DNA from: Streptomyces sp. NBC_01408
GTDB taxonomy: Bacteria; Actinomycetota; Actinomycetes; Streptomycetales; Streptomycetaceae
NCBI RefSeq assembly: GCF_026340255.1
Contig: NZ_JAPEPJ010000001.1
Location: 868,001-932,000 of the forward strand
Reading direction: 5' to 3'
Length of the DNA: 64,000 nucleotides
Under the pieces are notes generated by a model that was not told where the DNA came from, made no database searches, and saw only the letters and a list, made by a program, of their open reading frames with translations. Below, piece by piece: positions 25,271 to 35,358 of this stretch. Both the position numbers and the translations under genes were made by a program. Position 1 is the stretch's first letter, and every line of letters begins with the position of its first letter.

Positions 25271-27274
25271 TCACGATCCGGCGTTGACGTTGGCGAGGAC
25301 GGCGGTGGCGATCGCCAGGACCACGGCACCGGCGAGCAAGGCGCTCAGGTAGCTCTGCACGTTGCCGGTCTGGGCGCGGCGTACGAGGCTGCCGAGCAGC
25401 CGGGGGCCGATGCCCGCGCCGCGGACGTAGGCGTCCACGACCTCGCGGTCGAGGAAGCGGACGAGGCTCGCGGCCGCGCGGACGGGGCGGACGAAGAGCC
25501 GGTCGTAGACGGCGTCGAGGTGGAAGCCGTCGGCCGCGTGGCGGTGCAGCGGGCCGAGTAGCGCCTTGCCAGGGTCGGGGGCGGTGCCTGCGGGGACGGC
25601 GGGGTGGTCGTGGGTGACCTCGGCGACCTCGGGGGTCTCGGCGGCCGATGCGGCGGCGGCGACCGACACGGATACGCCGGCTCCGGCCCGGGTTCCGGCC
25701 GCGCTCTTGGCTACGGCGCCCTGCCAGAGGCCGTAGGTCAGCAGGACGCCGATGAGGGCGGCGCCGGTGCCGAGGACCGAGGTGGTCAGGGTCGGGGTGA
25801 GCTGCCCGCCGTCGAACCAGTCGGCGAGGGGGACGGCGGCGAGGCCGAAGGCGATCGACGGGATCGCCAGCAGCCACAGCACGCCCGTCATGGCCACGGG
25901 TTCCTTGCCGTGGTCGGGGGCCTCGGCGCCCCGGCCGCGGAAGGCCATCAGCCACAGGCGGGCGGCGTAGGAGGCGGTGAGCAGGGCGGTCAGCAGGCCT
26001 GCGATCAGCACCAGCCAGCCGGCCGCGGCGGGTGCCTGCTCGGAGTGTCCGGCGGCAGCCAGTTCGGCGGCGACGAGGACGGCTTCCTTGGAGAAGAAGC
26101 CGGCGAAGGGCGGGATGGCGGCGAGCGCGAGGAGCGCGATCGTCATCGTCCAGAAGGCGTCGGGGATGCGCTTGGCCAGGCCGTCCATGCGGGACATGGC
26201 GGCCAGGGAGTTCGTACCGGCGGCGTGGATGATCACGCCCGCGCCGAGGAACAGCAGTGCCTTGAAGGCGCCGTGGGACAGGAGGTGGAAGACGGCCGCG
26301 CCGCGGTCGGTGACGGCCAGGGCTCCGGTCATGTAGCCGAGCTGGCCGATCGTGGAGTAGGCGAGCACGCGCTTGATGTCGTCCTGGGCCAGGGCGGCGA
26401 GGCCGGAGCCGATCATCGTGACGGCCGCCATGACGGCCATGACCACCAGCGCGGCCTGCGAGGCCGCGAAGACCGGGAGGAGTCGGGCGATGAAGTAGAC
26501 ACCGGCGGCGACCATCGTCGCGGCGTGGATCAGCGCGGAGACCGGGGTGGGGCCCGCCATGGCGTCGGGGAGCCAGGTGTGCAGCGGGAACTGCGCGGAC
26601 TTGCCCGCGACGCCGGCGAGGAGGAGCAGCGCGATCAACGTGGGGTGGTCGAGCCCGCCTGCGGCGACGGTGTCCAGGATCTTGGTGATCTGGAAGGAGT
26701 CGGCGTCGGTGGCGAGCGCGAACAGGCCGATCAGGAAGGGGACGTCACCGAGCTTGGTGACGAGGAAGGCCTTCAGGGAGGCGGAACGGGCCGCTTCGGT
26801 CTCCCAGTAGTGGCCGACCAGGAAGTACGAGCAGATGCCCATGATCTCCCAGCCGACCAGCAGCACCATCAGGTCGCCGGAGTAGACGACGAGCAGCATG
26901 GCGGAGGTGAAGAGGGAGACCAGGGCGGCGTACGAGGGGTAGCGCGGGTCCTCGCGGAGGTACGCCGTCGAGTAGATCTGTACGCAGGTGGCGACGAGCC
27001 CGACCAGGACGGCGACCAGCACGGCGAAGCCGTCGATGTAGAGCGAGAGGTCGATCGGTACCGAGCCGGTCGGGGTCAGCTCAGTGGCGGTGCTGATCGG
27101 CGTGCCACCGCCCTGCCGGATCGCGACGAGCACGGCCAGGACGGCGGCGGCGAGCGTCGGCAGGATGGCGAGCGGCCGGACGAAGCCGGGGGCGGTGCGG
27201 CCGAGGAGCAGTCCGGCCACCGCGCCCAGGAAGGGGAGGAGGGGGACGAGGACGGCGAGGGTCGGGGTGGTCAC
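25271..27274 (-). CDS. nuoL: NADH-quinone oxidoreductase subunit L (partial-cluster copy)
   Basis: Distal proton-pumping subunit, 667 residues. Features include [59 protein letters not shown] and the lateral amphipathic helix region plus last membrane helix at the C-terminus. An Ala/Val/Glu-rich linker of about 55 residues ([20 protein letters not shown] onward) interrupts the C-terminal part, longer than usual. GTG start at 27274 overlaps the nuoK stop (GTGA). Confidence 0.93.
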   Translation of the reverse strand: MTTPTLAVLVPLLPFLGAVAGLLLGRTAPGFVRPLAILPTLAAAVLAVLVAIRQGGGTPISTATELTPTGSVPIDLSLYIDGFAVLVAVLVGLVATCVQIYSTAYLREDPRYPSYAALVSLFTSAMLLVVYSGDLMVLLVGWEIMGICSYFLVGHYWETEAARSASLKAFLVTKLGDVPFLIGLFALATDADSFQITKILDTVAAGGLDHPTLIALLLLAGVAGKSAQFPLHTWLPDAMAGPTPVSALIHAATMVAAGVYFIARLLPVFAASQAALVVMAVMAAVTMIGSGLAALAQDDIKRVLAYSTIGQLGYMTGALAVTDRGAAVFHLLSHGAFKALLFLGAGVIIHAAGTNSLAAMSRMDGLAKRIPDAFWTMTIALLALAAIPPFAGFFSKEAVLVAAELAAAGHSEQAPAAAGWLVLIAGLLTALLTASYAARLWLMAFRGRGAEAPDHGKEPVAMTGVLWLLAIPSIAFGLAAVPLADWFDGGQLTPTLTTSVLGTGAALIGVLLTYGLWQGAVAKSAAGTRAGAGVSVSVAAAASAAETPEVAEVTHDHPAVPAGTAPDPGKALLGPLHRHAADGFHLDAVYDRLFVRPVRAAASLVRFLDREVVDAYVRGAGIGPRLLGSLVRRAQTGNVQSYLSALLAGAVVLAIATAVLANVNAGS

Positions 27275-27645
27275 GCGGCGACCTCGCTCTGCGTGTTCGG
27301 CGTGTTCGGGCTGTTCGGCGTGGTGGAGGCGGGCTCGTGGCCCTCCGCGGTGTCGCGGAGCCGGTCGACGTCCGAGGTGCCCCGGTTGCGGTACACCATC
27401 AGCACGATCGCGAGGCCGATGCCGATTTCGGCGGCGGCGATGGCGATGGTGAAGAGGGTGAGGGCCTGGCCCGCGTGGAGCGCGTCGCGCAGCCAGACGT
27501 CGAAGGCGACCAGGTTGAGGTTGACGGCGTTGAGCATCAGCTCGACGGACATCAGGACCAGGATGGCGTTGCGGCGGGCGAGCACTCCGTACAGGCCCGT
27601 GCAGAAGAGGAGCGCCGCGAGCACGGCGGGGTAGGCGAGGTGCAT
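27271..27645 (-). CDS. nuoK: NADH-quinone oxidoreductase subunit K (partial-cluster copy)
   Basis: Small three-helix membrane subunit with the conserved membrane glutamates in [17 protein letters not shown] and [12 protein letters not shown]. The 124-residue length exceeds the usual ~100 because of a polar Thr/Asn/Pro tail ([18 protein letters not shown]). ATG at 27645 overlaps the nuoJ stop. Supports coupling of quinone reduction to proton transfer. Confidence 0.93.
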   Translation of the reverse strand: MHLAYPAVLAALLFCTGLYGVLARRNAILVLMSVELMLNAVNLNLVAFDVWLRDALHAGQALTLFTIAIAAAEIGIGLAIVLMVYRNRGTSDVDRLRDTAEGHEPASTTPNSPNTPNTQSEVAA

Positions 27646-28268
27646 CAGCGCTGCCCCTTGTCACGGGCGTCGGCGGGGGCGGCGGAGTCGGCGGGGGAGG
27701 CGGAGTCGGCCGGATCGGTCCTGCGGGACAGCACGATGGCGCCGATCAGGGCGGCCAGGAGGAGGACGGAGAGCGCCTCGAAGGGCAGCACCCAGTGCTG
27801 GAAGAGGATCTCGCCGGAGACCTTCGTGGAGCCCTGGGCGGGGCCGTCGAGGTCGATCCAGGTGGTGCGGAAGGCGTCGACGACGACCCAGACCAGCGCG
27901 ACGGCGGCGGTCACGGCGACGCCGAGCGCGACCCAGTGGTTGCCGGAGTCCGCGTCCGGGGAGCGGCCGATGGGGGCCTTGGTGAGCATCAGTCCGAAGA
28001 GGAGGAGGACGACCACGGATCCGAGGTAGATGAGGACCTGGACCCAGGCGATGAACTCCGCGGTCAGCAGCAGGTACTCGACGGCGATGCCGCCGAGCGC
28101 GACGACCAGCCAGAGGGCGGCGTGCACCAGTTGCTTCGTGGTGACGGTGACGAGCGCCGCGCCGAGGGTGGCGAGGCCGACGAGGACGAAGGCGATCTCG
28201 ACGCCCGTCGGGGAGAGGAAGCCGGGCCCGGTGGTGGCGGCTGCGGCCAGGGTGGCGGCGGGGGTCAC
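27645..28268 (-). CDS. nuoJ: NADH-quinone oxidoreductase subunit J (partial-cluster copy)
   Basis: Membrane subunit J, 207 residues, five predicted helices. It contains [20 protein letters not shown] and [21 protein letters not shown], the characteristic helix 3 region whose pi-bulge matters in coupling. The C-terminal tail is Ser/Ala/Pro/Asp-rich. GTG start at 28268 overlaps the nuoI stop. Confidence 0.93.
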   Translation of the reverse strand: MTPAATLAAAATTGPGFLSPTGVEIAFVLVGLATLGAALVTVTTKQLVHAALWLVVALGGIAVEYLLLTAEFIAWVQVLIYLGSVVVLLLFGLMLTKAPIGRSPDADSGNHWVALGVAVTAAVALVWVVVDAFRTTWIDLDGPAQGSTKVSGEILFQHWVLPFEALSVLLLAALIGAIVLSRRTDPADSASPADSAAPADARDKGQR

Positions 28269-28843
28269 GCGTCTGCCTCCGGGGTCGCGGTGGTCTCGGC
28301 CTCGGCTGCGGCTGCCGCGGCAGCGGCGGCTTCGGCCTTCTCCACCGCCTTGCGGGCGGCGGCGACTTCCTTGGGCTCCTCGGCGGCCGGGTCCAGCGCG
28401 GGCGGCGCCGGCACGGTCCACATCCACTCGCGGAGCTTGTCGCGCTCGTGCGTCAGTTCGTGGATGTCGGTCTCCGCGTACTCGAACTCCGGCGACCAGA
28501 AGAGGGCGTCGAAGGGACACACCTCGATGCAGATGCCGCAGTACATGCAGAGGGAGAAGTCGATGGCGAAGCGGTCGAGGACGTTGCGGCTGCGCTCGCG
28601 GCCACCGGGCGTGGACGCCGGGACCGTCTCCTTGTGGGAGTCGATGTAGATGCACCAGTCGGGGCACTCGCGGGCGCACAGCATGCAGACCGTGCAGTTC
28701 TCCTCGAACAGGCCGATGACCCCGCGGGAGCGGGGCGGGAGTTCGGGCTGGACCTCGGGGTACTGGGCGGTGTGCGAGCGCTTCGTCATCGTGCGCAGCG
28801 TGACCGCCAGGCCCTTGGCGAGGCCGGATCCGGGGATGGGCAT
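28265..28843 (-). CDS. nuoI: NADH-quinone oxidoreductase subunit I (2[4Fe-4S], partial-cluster copy)
   Basis: Ferredoxin-like subunit of the Q module carrying clusters N6a/N6b. Both cysteine motifs are intact: [12 protein letters not shown] and [12 protein letters not shown]. At 192 residues it has an Ala/Glu-rich C-terminal helix tail of about 45 residues beyond the conserved domain. ATG at 28843 overlaps the nuoH stop. In a complex without NuoEFG this subunit would be the natural entry point for electrons from a soluble ferredoxin (inference). Confidence 0.93.
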   Translation of the reverse strand: MPIPGSGLAKGLAVTLRTMTKRSHTAQYPEVQPELPPRSRGVIGLFEENCTVCMLCARECPDWCIYIDSHKETVPASTPGGRERSRNVLDRFAIDFSLCMYCGICIEVCPFDALFWSPEFEYAETDIHELTHERDKLREWMWTVPAPPALDPAAEEPKEVAAARKAVEKAEAAAAAAAAAEAETTATPEADA

Positions 28844-29811
28844 CAGTTGATCGCCACCTTCACGATGCCGGTGAGCGCGATCTGGGCGAGCGCGAGCGGA
28901 ATGAGTACGGTCCAGGCGAGCTTCTGGAGCTGGTCCTCGCGCAGGCGGGGGTAGCTCACGCGGAGCCAGATCACCACGAAGGCGAGGACCGCGGTCTTGA
29001 GCAGGGTCCAGACCCAGCCGAGGCCGTCGGCTCCGAAGGGCCCGTGCCAGCCGCCGAGGAACAGGACGGTGGTGAGGGCGCAGAGGACGACGATGCCCGC
29101 GTACTCGGCGAGCAGGAACAGCGCGAAGCGCAGGCCCGTGTACTCGGTGTACGCGCCGAAGATGATCTCGGAGTCGGCGACGGGCATGTCGAAGGGGGGC
29201 CGCTGGAGTTCGGCGAGGCCCGCCGTGAAGAAGACGAGCGCGCCGACGATCTGCCAGGGGAGCCACCACCACTGGAAGCCCTCGACGATGCCGGGGAGGG
29301 AGACAGTCCCGGCGGCCATGGCCACGGAGGCCGCGGCGAGGAGCATGGGGAGCTCGTAGGCGAGCAGCTGGGCGGCGGTACGCAGGCCGCCGAGCAGCGA
29401 GAACTTGTTGGCGGAGGCCCAGCCGGCCATGAGCGAGCCGAGTACTCCGACGCCCATGACGGCGAGTACGAAGAACAGCCCGGCGTCGATGACCTGCCCG
29501 ACCGCGCCCTCGCCGGGGCCGATGGGGACGGCGACGAGGACGAGGAGGTACGGGAGCAGGGCGACGGCGGGCGCGAGCTGGAAGATCCGCCGGTCGGCGT
29601 TGGCCGGGACGATGTCTTCCTTCTGCGCGAACTTCACGCCGTCGGCGACGAGCTGGGCCCAGCCGTGGAAGCCGCCGGCGTACATGGGGCCGAGGCGGCC
29701 CTGCATGTGGGCCATCACCTTGTGCTCGGTCTGCCCGACGACGAGCGGGAGCACGAGGAAGACGGCGAAGACGATGATCAGCCGCAGGGCGACGTCGAGG
29801 ACCTCGTTCAC
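28843..29811 (-). CDS. nuoH: NADH-quinone oxidoreductase subunit H (partial-cluster copy)
   Basis: Membrane subunit that forms the quinone-access chamber, 322 residues and about eight helices. It has [40 protein letters not shown] and [20 protein letters not shown]; the acidic loop residues are conserved. GTG start at 29811 overlaps the nuoC stop (GTGA). Confidence 0.94.
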   Translation of the reverse strand: MNEVLDVALRLIIVFAVFLVLPLVVGQTEHKVMAHMQGRLGPMYAGGFHGWAQLVADGVKFAQKEDIVPANADRRIFQLAPAVALLPYLLVLVAVPIGPGEGAVGQVIDAGLFFVLAVMGVGVLGSLMAGWASANKFSLLGGLRTAAQLLAYELPMLLAAASVAMAAGTVSLPGIVEGFQWWWLPWQIVGALVFFTAGLAELQRPPFDMPVADSEIIFGAYTEYTGLRFALFLLAEYAGIVVLCALTTVLFLGGWHGPFGADGLGWVWTLLKTAVLAFVVIWLRVSYPRLREDQLQKLAWTVLIPLALAQIALTGIVKVAIN

Positions 29812-31121
29812 GCGTCGCCTCCGTTGTCGCGGGTGGTCTCGGGCCCGGCCGTATCCGCGTCTTCCGCCGGCGCGGGCTCAGCGGGCTTCGCCTCCGGCGC
29901 GGGGGTCGCGGCGGCCTCCGCCTCCGGCGCGGGCTCGGGCTTCGCCTCCGGCGCGAGCTCGGGCTTCGCTTCCGGCTTCGGCTTCGTCTGCGGCTCGTCG
30001 AAGGCGGGCTTCGGGTCGTGCCAGGGCGCGTCGGAGCTGCGCGGGGCCGGGCGGGCGGGAGCCTGCGGCTCGGCCGCCGGGGTCTGGCTCGCGGAGCCTT
30101 CGCCCGCGGTCCGCGTACGGCGCACCGGCCGGGCCGGGGCTTCGGCATCCGGCGCCGGGGCCGCGGCGGCCTCCGGGGTCACCGCGGCCTCCGGGGTCAC
30201 CGCGGCCTCCGGGGTCGCCGCGGCGGCCTGGCTGGCCGAGCCCTCCGACACCGAGCGGGTGCGGCGCACCGGCCGGGCCGGGGCTTCGGCATCCGGCGCC
30301 GGGGCCGCGGCGGCCTCCGGGGTCACCGCGGCCTCCGGGGTCGCCGCGGCGGCCTGGCTGGCCGAGCCTTCCGACACCGAGCGGGTGCGGCGCACCGGGC
30401 GGGCCGGGGCTTCGGCGTCCGGGGTCGGGGTCGCCGCTGTGTCCGCGGCCGGGCGGGGGCGGCGGGCCGGGGCGCCCTCGCGCGCGGCGCCGGCGGCACC
30501 GGCGGCGCGGGGGGTACGGGCCGGGCGGGCCGGGGCCGGTGGCAGCTGGCCCTTCATCGGGCCCCAGTCGTTGGGGTCCGGGACGCCCGGCGGAAGCATC
30601 TGGCGGCGCTTGGGCGCGTCCGGGTCGTGGGCCTCGCCGGGCTCCTTTGCTCCGGGCCAGGCCTTGGCGACGCGCGCGGCCAGGACGAAGTCCTTGCGCA
30701 GCGGGTGCCCCTCGAAGTTCTCCGGGAGGAGGAGGGGAACGAGGTTCGGGTGGTCGGTGAAGATCACCCCGAACATCTCGAAGGTCTCGCGCTCGTGCCA
30801 CGCCGCGCCCGCGTAGACCGCGACCGCGGACGGCAGGGAGGGGGCCGTGTGCGGGACGGTCGTACGGAGCAGCAGCCGGCGGACGCGGTGGTTCTCCAGC
30901 GAGACGACGTGCGCGCAGATCCGGAAGCCGGTGCCCGGCTCGTCCACGGCGCTCAGCCAGTCGAAGTAGGTGCAGCCGAGCTTGTCCCGGGCGATCTCCA
31001 GGGAGGAGATCCAGGAGCCGACGGGCACGTCCACCGTCAGGAGGTCGTAGGCGTACGACCCGACGGCCTCTTCGCCGAAGACCGTCGGCGCCGCGTCGGG
31101 CAGGGAGTCGTAGAGGTTCAC
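29808..31121 (-). CDS. nuoC: NADH-quinone oxidoreductase subunit C with long repeat tail (partial-cluster copy)
   Basis: The first ~200 residues are a normal 30-kDa Nuo[21 protein letters not shown], then [20 protein letters not shown] and [20 protein letters not shown]. The remaining ~235 residues are a low-complexity Ala/Pro/Glu/Arg tail with three units of 42-48 residues containing [10 protein letters not shown] and TPEAAV subrepeats, likely disordered. The family is usually about 200 residues, so the tail doubles its size. GTG start at 31121 overlaps the nuoB stop. Role of the tail is unknown. Confidence 0.92.
   Translation of the reverse strand: MNLYDSLPDAAPTVFGEEAVGSYAYDLLTVDVPVGSWISSLEIARDKLGCTYFDWLSAVDEPGTGFRICAHVVSLENHRVRRLLLRTTVPHTAPSLPSAVAVYAGAAWHERETFEMFGVIFTDHPNLVPLLLPENFEGHPLRKDFVLAARVAKAWPGAKEPGEAHDPDAPKRRQMLPPGVPDPNDWGPMKGQLPPAPARPARTPRAAGAAGAAREGAPARRPRPAADTAATPTPDAEAPARPVRRTRSVSEGSASQAAAATPEAAVTPEAAAAPAPDAEAPARPVRRTRSVSEGSASQAAAATPEAAVTPEAAVTPEAAAAPAPDAEAPARPVRRTRTAGEGSASQTPAAEPQAPARPAPRSSDAPWHDPKPAFDEPQTKPKPEAKPELAPEAKPEPAPEAEAAATPAPEAKPAEPAPAEDADTAGPETTRDNGGDA
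30121..30434 (-). repeat. Tandem repeats inside the nuoC tail
   Basis: CGCACCGG-containing units begin at 30121, 30265 and 30391, giving periods of 144 and 126 bp. The 18-bp difference equals one copy of an inner subrepeat encoding TPEAAV, which is itself repeated. Units are nearly identical in DNA, implying recent expansion or contraction. Confidence 0.85.
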
Positions 31122-31705
31122 GCACCGCTCCCGGGGGCCGGCGGAGGCGTGACCAGGCCGCTGGTCAGCTGGGACACGGACGGATCCGTCGCGTAGCGGT
31201 CCGCGAGCGACTCTCGGGCGATCTTCTCCTGGAGCTTGAGGATGCCCTGGAGGAGCGCCTCCGGCCGGGGTGGGCAGCCGGGTACGTAGACGTCGACCGG
31301 GATGATCTGGTCGACGCCCTTCGTCACCGAGTACGAGTCCCAGTAGGGGCCGCCGCAGTTGGAGCAGGCGCCGAAGGAGATGACGTACTTCGGCTCCGGC
31401 ATCTGCTCGTAGAGCCGCTTCACGGCGGGAGCCATCTTGTCGGTGACCGTGCCCGAGACGATCATCAGGTCGGCCTGGCGCGGCCCCGGCGCGAAGGGGA
31501 TGACGCCGAGGCGGATGAAGTCGTGGCGGGCCATCGACGCGGCGATGAACTCGATCGCGCAGCAGGCGAGGCCGAAGTTGAAGACCCACAGGCTGTACCG
31601 GCGGCCCCAGTTCAGGACCACCTTCATGGGTTCCGGGGCGAGCCGGGAGAGAACTCCCAGGCGCTTGGGCTCCGGCAGCATCACAGGCTCCGGTGTCACG
31701 TCCAT
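31118..31705 (-). CDS. nuoB: NADH-quinone oxidoreductase subunit B (partial-cluster copy)
   Basis: Subunit carrying cluster N2 next to the quinone site, 195 residues. The tandem cysteines in [10 protein letters not shown] and those in [16 protein letters not shown] and [14 protein letters not shown] supply four ligands, all present. ATG at 31705; it overlaps nuoA by 10 bp and nuoC by 4 bp. N2 normally also contacts NuoD, which this cluster does not encode. Confidence 0.94.
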   Translation of the reverse strand: MDVTPEPVMLPEPKRLGVLSRLAPEPMKVVLNWGRRYSLWVFNFGLACCAIEFIAASMARHDFIRLGVIPFAPGPRQADLMIVSGTVTDKMAPAVKRLYEQMPEPKYVISFGACSNCGGPYWDSYSVTKGVDQIIPVDVYVPGCPPRPEALLQGILKLQEKIARESLADRYATDPSVSQLTSGLVTPPPAPGSGA

Positions 31706-32103
31706 TCGAGGACGCCCTTCTTGTACGCATAGAGCAGGCCGACGGCCAGGAAGCCGAGGAAGATGAACATCTCCACCAGCGTCGTGGCGCCGTAACCGGC
31801 GGCGGCGAACACCGTCGCCCACGGGAACAGGAAGATCGAGTCGACGGCGAAGATGACGTAGAGGAAGGCGTAGACGTAGTAGCGGACCTGGGTGTGCGCC
31901 CAGCCCTCGCCCACCGGGTCCACGCCGCATTCGTACGTCAGCAGCTTCTCGGGGGTCGGCACCACGGGGCGCAGCAGGCGGCCGGCGCCGAAGGCCACCG
32001 CCACGAAGAGCACACCGAGAAGGGCCAGCAGGCCGACGACCGAATAGCTCCGGAAATAGTCGGCTGCGAGCACGGTTACGGTCGATACCGTTGGGTCGGA
32101 CAC
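31696..32103 (-). CDS. nuoA: NADH-quinone oxidoreductase subunit A (partial-cluster copy)
   Basis: Three-helix membrane subunit near the quinone chamber, 135 residues. It has the conserved loop [20 protein letters not shown] and [15 protein letters not shown] start at 32103 ([10 protein letters not shown]) is preceded by GAGGAACGGAC; the open frame continues upstream without better signals. First gene of the operon; its promoter lies in the 147-bp gap shared with the divergent histidine kinase gene. Confidence 0.92.
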   Translation of the reverse strand: MSDPTVSTVTVLAADYFRSYSVVGLLALLGVLFVAVAFGAGRLLRPVVPTPEKLLTYECGVDPVGEGWAHTQVRYYVYAFLYVIFAVDSIFLFPWATVFAAAGYGATTLVEMFIFLGFLAVGLLYAYKKGVLEWT

Positions 32104-32250
32104 GTCCGTTCCTCGCTCCTTGGCCACTGTCGACGATCTGTTACGCACGGGAGTCTAGGGCCTGCCTCACACGGGGTGGGGTTATCCCCCGTTCACAGCA
32201 CCCCGGTCACCCCATGGCATCCGCGCGTCGCAGTTGACAGGCTGTGACGC

Positions 32251-33420
32251 ATGACCACGAGCCATGACATCCCCGACGAGGACCGACCTCCCCCGGTGCG
32301 CGCCGTCTTCAGCGCCGCGACGTGGAAGGAGATCGCCCATCTGCTGACCAACCTGCCGATGGCGATCGTCGGTTTTGCCTACACGGTTGTCATGGTTTCC
32401 ACCGCGGGCGGTCTGTCGGTGACCGCAATCGGTCTTCCGCTGCTCGCTTGCGGTCTTTTCGGGTCTCGGCAGCTGGGACGGCTGGAGCGGGCGCGGGCCC
32501 GGACGCTGCTGGGCGTACGGGTGGACGAGCCGACTCCGATTCCCGGTCCACGGCGGTCGGGGGGTTTCTTCCCCTGGCTGTGGACGAGCATCAAGGACCC
32601 CGTCGGCTGGCGGAACGTGCTGTACGACCTGATCCGGCTGCCGTGGGGCGTACTGACCTTCAGTATCGCGCTGACAGGGCTGTTCGTGCTGTGGCCGGTC
32701 CTGCCTTATGTGGTGCGCGGCCTGACGAACGTGGACCGCGCGATGGTACGGGGCCTGCTGTCGCCCTCGGACGAGTTGGAGCGGCGGATCGCCGAGCTGG
32801 AGTCCGACCGGGGCGTGGTGGTCGACACCGCGGCCGCCGACCTGCGGCGCATCGAGCGGGACCTGCACGACGGGGCGCAGGCCCGGCTGGTGGCGCTGGC
32901 CATGGGTCTGGGCCTGGCGAAGGAGAAGCTGCTGGAGGACCCGGAGGGCGCGGCGGCGATGGTCGACGAGGCGCACGGGGAAGTGAAGCTGGCCCTCCAG
33001 GAGCTGCGGGACCTCGCGCGGGGCATCCACCCGGCGGTGCTGACGGACCGCGGCCTGGACGCGGCGCTGTCGTCGGTGGCTTCGCGGTGCGTGGTGCCGG
33101 TGAAGGTGGCGGTGGACCTTCCGGCCCGGCCCGCGGAGGCGATCGAGGGGATCGCGTACTTCGTGGTGTCGGAGCTGCTGCAGAACGTGAGCAAGCACGC
33201 GCGGGCGCGGGGCGCGGGCGTCGAGGTGTGGCGGTCGGGGGACCGCCTGCTGATCCGGGTCTCGGACGACGGGCGGGGTGGTGCGCGGATGTCCGGCGGG
33301 ACGGGGATGGCCGGGCTCGCGGAGCGGCTGGGGGCGGTGGACGGGGTGTTCGTCCTGGACTCCCCGGAGGGGGCGGGGACCGTGGTGACGGCGGAGCTGC
33401 CGTGGCGCGGCCGCGGGTAG
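32251..33420 (+). CDS. Sensor histidine kinase, DesK/NarL class (first of tandem pair)
   Basis: A 389-residue kinase. Two hydrophobic pairs in residues 30-75 and 125-155 form a membrane sensor domain like PF13796. The HisKA_3 dimerisation helix holds phosphoacceptor His206 (RRIERDLHDGAQARL). HATPase motifs are ELLQNVSKHA (N312) and DDGRGG (about 339). It is divergent from nuoA and precedes a paralogous kinase and a single LuxR-type regulator. The shared promoter region suggests a link to respiration, but the signal is unknown. Confidence 0.92.
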   Translation: MTTSHDIPDEDRPPPVRAVFSAATWKEIAHLLTNLPMAIVGFAYTVVMVSTAGGLSVTAIGLPLLACGLFGSRQLGRLERARARTLLGVRVDEPTPIPGPRRSGGFFPWLWTSIKDPVGWRNVLYDLIRLPWGVLTFSIALTGLFVLWPVLPYVVRGLTNVDRAMVRGLLSPSDELERRIAELESDRGVVVDTAAADLRRIERDLHDGAQARLVALAMGLGLAKEKLLEDPEGAAAMVDEAHGEVKLALQELRDLARGIHPAVLTDRGLDAALSSVASRCVVPVKVAVDLPARPAEAIEGIAYFVVSELLQNVSKHARARGAGVEVWRSGDRLLIRVSDDGRGGARMSGGTGMAGLAERLGAVDGVFVLDSPEGAGTVVTAELPWRGRG

Positions 33421-33486
33421 CCGGGGCGTGGTTTCTTGAGCGGGGCTCCCGTCCGGGTGGGCGGGGGCCCCGCCGCCGTGCGCCCG

Positions 33487-33664
33487 GGTGCGGCGCCGCT
33501 TCCCGGGGCTCCGCCCCGGACCCCGCGCCTCAAACGCCGGCGGGGCTGGAATTGCGCGGCTTCCGCCCCGATGGACGGGGCCCGCCCGTGCGTCCCGGTG
33601 CGGCGCCGCCTCCCGGGGCTCCGCCCCGGACCCCGCGCCTCAAACGCCGGCGGGGCTGGAATTG
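33487..33664. repeat. Two copies of a 68-bp Streptomyces intergenic repeat
   Basis: 33487-33554 and 33597-33664 are 68-bp direct copies (67 of 68 identical) in the 376-bp gap between the two kinases. The core GGGGCTCCGCCCC... ...CAAACGCCGGCGGGG...GGAATTG occurs again at 47614-47666. Each copy contains a GGGGCTCCGCCCC hairpin and may act as a terminator. Nothing else is recognisable in this gap. Confidence 0.85.
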
Positions 33665-33796
33665 GCCTCGGCCGGGCTTCGATCGCCTGGTGGGGTTAAC
33701 CCCACTGTTGAGAGGCCCACTCGCCGCATGGTTCGGCGGGGTGGGGGGCGGCAGGGTGGGGGCGTGGAGAGAAGACGGGAAGGGCGGGTCGGGACC

Positions 33797-35122
33797 ATGG
33801 ACGACGGCAGGGGAACGGGTTCGGGTTTCGGGGCGGTGCTGCGGGCGCCGCTTGCCGGGCGGACGTGGCGGGAGTTCGGGTATCTGCTGGTGGGGCTGCC
33901 GCTCAGCACGCTGTACTTCTCGCTCGTCGTCACCGGCGTGAGCCTCGGCGCCGGGCTGCTCGTCACCTTCCTCGGGATCCCGGTCCTGGCGGGCGTGCTC
34001 GCGATGTGCCGGGGGTTCGGGCACGTGGAGCGGGCCCGGGTGCGGGCCCTGCTCGGCACCCGCATCGCCGATCCCGCGCCGATCCGGGCCCGGAAGGGCG
34101 GGGCCCTGGCCGCCATGGGGGCGCTGCTCAAGAGCGGGAGCGCCTGGCGGCACGTCCTGTACTCCGTGATCCACTTCCCGTGGGCGGTGTTCGGCTTCTG
34201 CGTGGCGCTGACGTTCTGGGCGACCGGCTGGTCCCTCGTGCTGTACCCGGCCTGGTTCTGGGTCCTCCCCACCTTCAGTGACCAGCCCGGCCTGCTGCTC
34301 TTCGAGAACGGCGACTACTCCTTCTACATCGACTCGCCCGTGGAGATCGCCCTGATCTTCCTGGTCGGGCTGGCGATCACCCTCGCGACACCCTGGGTGC
34401 TGCGGGCCCTGACCACCGTCGACCGGCTCCTGGTCGGCGGGCTGCTCGGTCCGTCGCACCTGGACAGCCGCGTCAGCGAGCTGGAGTCCGACCGGGGGGT
34501 GGTCGTGGACACGGCAGCCGCCGACCTGCGGCGCATCGAGCGGGACCTGCACGACGGAGCGCAGGCCCGGCTGGCGGCGCTCGCCATGGACCTGGGGCTG
34601 GCGAAGGAGAAGCTCGCCGGGGACCCGCGGGTCGCGGCCCGAATGGTGGACGAGGCCCACGGTGAGGTGAAGATCGCCCTCCAGGAGCTGCGCGACCTGG
34701 CCCGCGGGATCCACCCGGCGGTGCTGACCGACCGCGGCCTGGACGCCGCGCTGTCCTCGGTGGCCTCGCGGTGCGCCGTGCCGGTGCGGGTGGCCGTGGA
34801 CCTGCCGGCCCGCCCCGCGGCCGCGATCGAGGGGATCGCGTACTTCACCGTCGCGGAGCTGTTGCAGAACGTCACCAAGCACGCCTCGGCCCGGTCGGCC
34901 TCGGTGGACGTGTGGAAGGCCGGGGAGCGGCTGCTGATCCAGGTGGCCGACGACGGCCGCGGCGGGGCGGGAGCCGGAGTCGTAGTCGGCGCCAGGGCCG
35001 GGGCCGGGACGGGGCTGGCGGGGCTGACCGAGCGGCTGGACGCCGTCGACGGGGTGCTGGTCGTGGATTCCCCGGCCGGTGGCGGGACCACGGTCACCGC
35101 CGAGCTCCCCTGGCGACCGTAG
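33797..35122 (+). CDS. Sensor histidine kinase, DesK/NarL class (second of tandem pair)
   Basis: A 441-residue paralogue of the preceding kinase. The catalytic half is nearly collinear with it (ELESDRGVVVDTAAADLRR, His252 in ERDLHDGAQ, ELLQNVTKHA, DDGRGG). The sensor half has four hydrophobic segments and an extra extracellular loop of about 30 residues with LLLFENGDYSFYIDSP that the first kinase lacks. ATG at 33797; GAGCGG-type leader, no strong site. Likely arose by tandem duplication and diverged in sensing. Signals are unknown. Confidence 0.92.
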   Translation: MDDGRGTGSGFGAVLRAPLAGRTWREFGYLLVGLPLSTLYFSLVVTGVSLGAGLLVTFLGIPVLAGVLAMCRGFGHVERARVRALLGTRIADPAPIRARKGGALAAMGALLKSGSAWRHVLYSVIHFPWAVFGFCVALTFWATGWSLVLYPAWFWVLPTFSDQPGLLLFENGDYSFYIDSPVEIALIFLVGLAITLATPWVLRALTTVDRLLVGGLLGPSHLDSRVSELESDRGVVVDTAAADLRRIERDLHDGAQARLAALAMDLGLAKEKLAGDPRVAARMVDEAHGEVKIALQELRDLARGIHPAVLTDRGLDAALSSVASRCAVPVRVAVDLPARPAAAIEGIAYFTVAELLQNVTKHASARSASVDVWKAGERLLIQVADDGRGGAGAGVVVGARAGAGTGLAGLTERLDAVDGVLVVDSPAGGGTTVTAELPWRP

Positions 35123-35358
35123 ACCCGACCAGACCCGGCCCAGCCCGGCAGGACCCGACCCGGCCGGACCCGTCCCGCCCGGCGGCGCCCCCGCCCGGCC
35201 CGCCCCCGCCCGGCGGCGCCCCCGCCCGGCCCGGGGCTGAAAACTCCCGCCGCACGCACACTCGTTGTTCCAGCTCTGCCTGGATCCGGCCTTGAGGCTG
35301 GGATGCTTGGCTGGGTAACGCGAGTGCGGTAACGAGTGGACGCGGGAGCTGCTGAGTA

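Noticed and set aside
22135..32103. nuoD hidden by a frameshift between nuoC and nuoH
   Set aside because: nuoC and nuoH overlap by 4 bp and the nuoC tail is repeat sequence with no NuoD motifs; there is no room for a ~400-codon gene.
35123..35260. C-rich repeated CCCGGCC/CGGCGGCGCC tract after the second kinase as a regulatory array
   Set aside because: Low-complexity GC sequence without defined unit length or half-sites; nothing beyond base composition supports a site.
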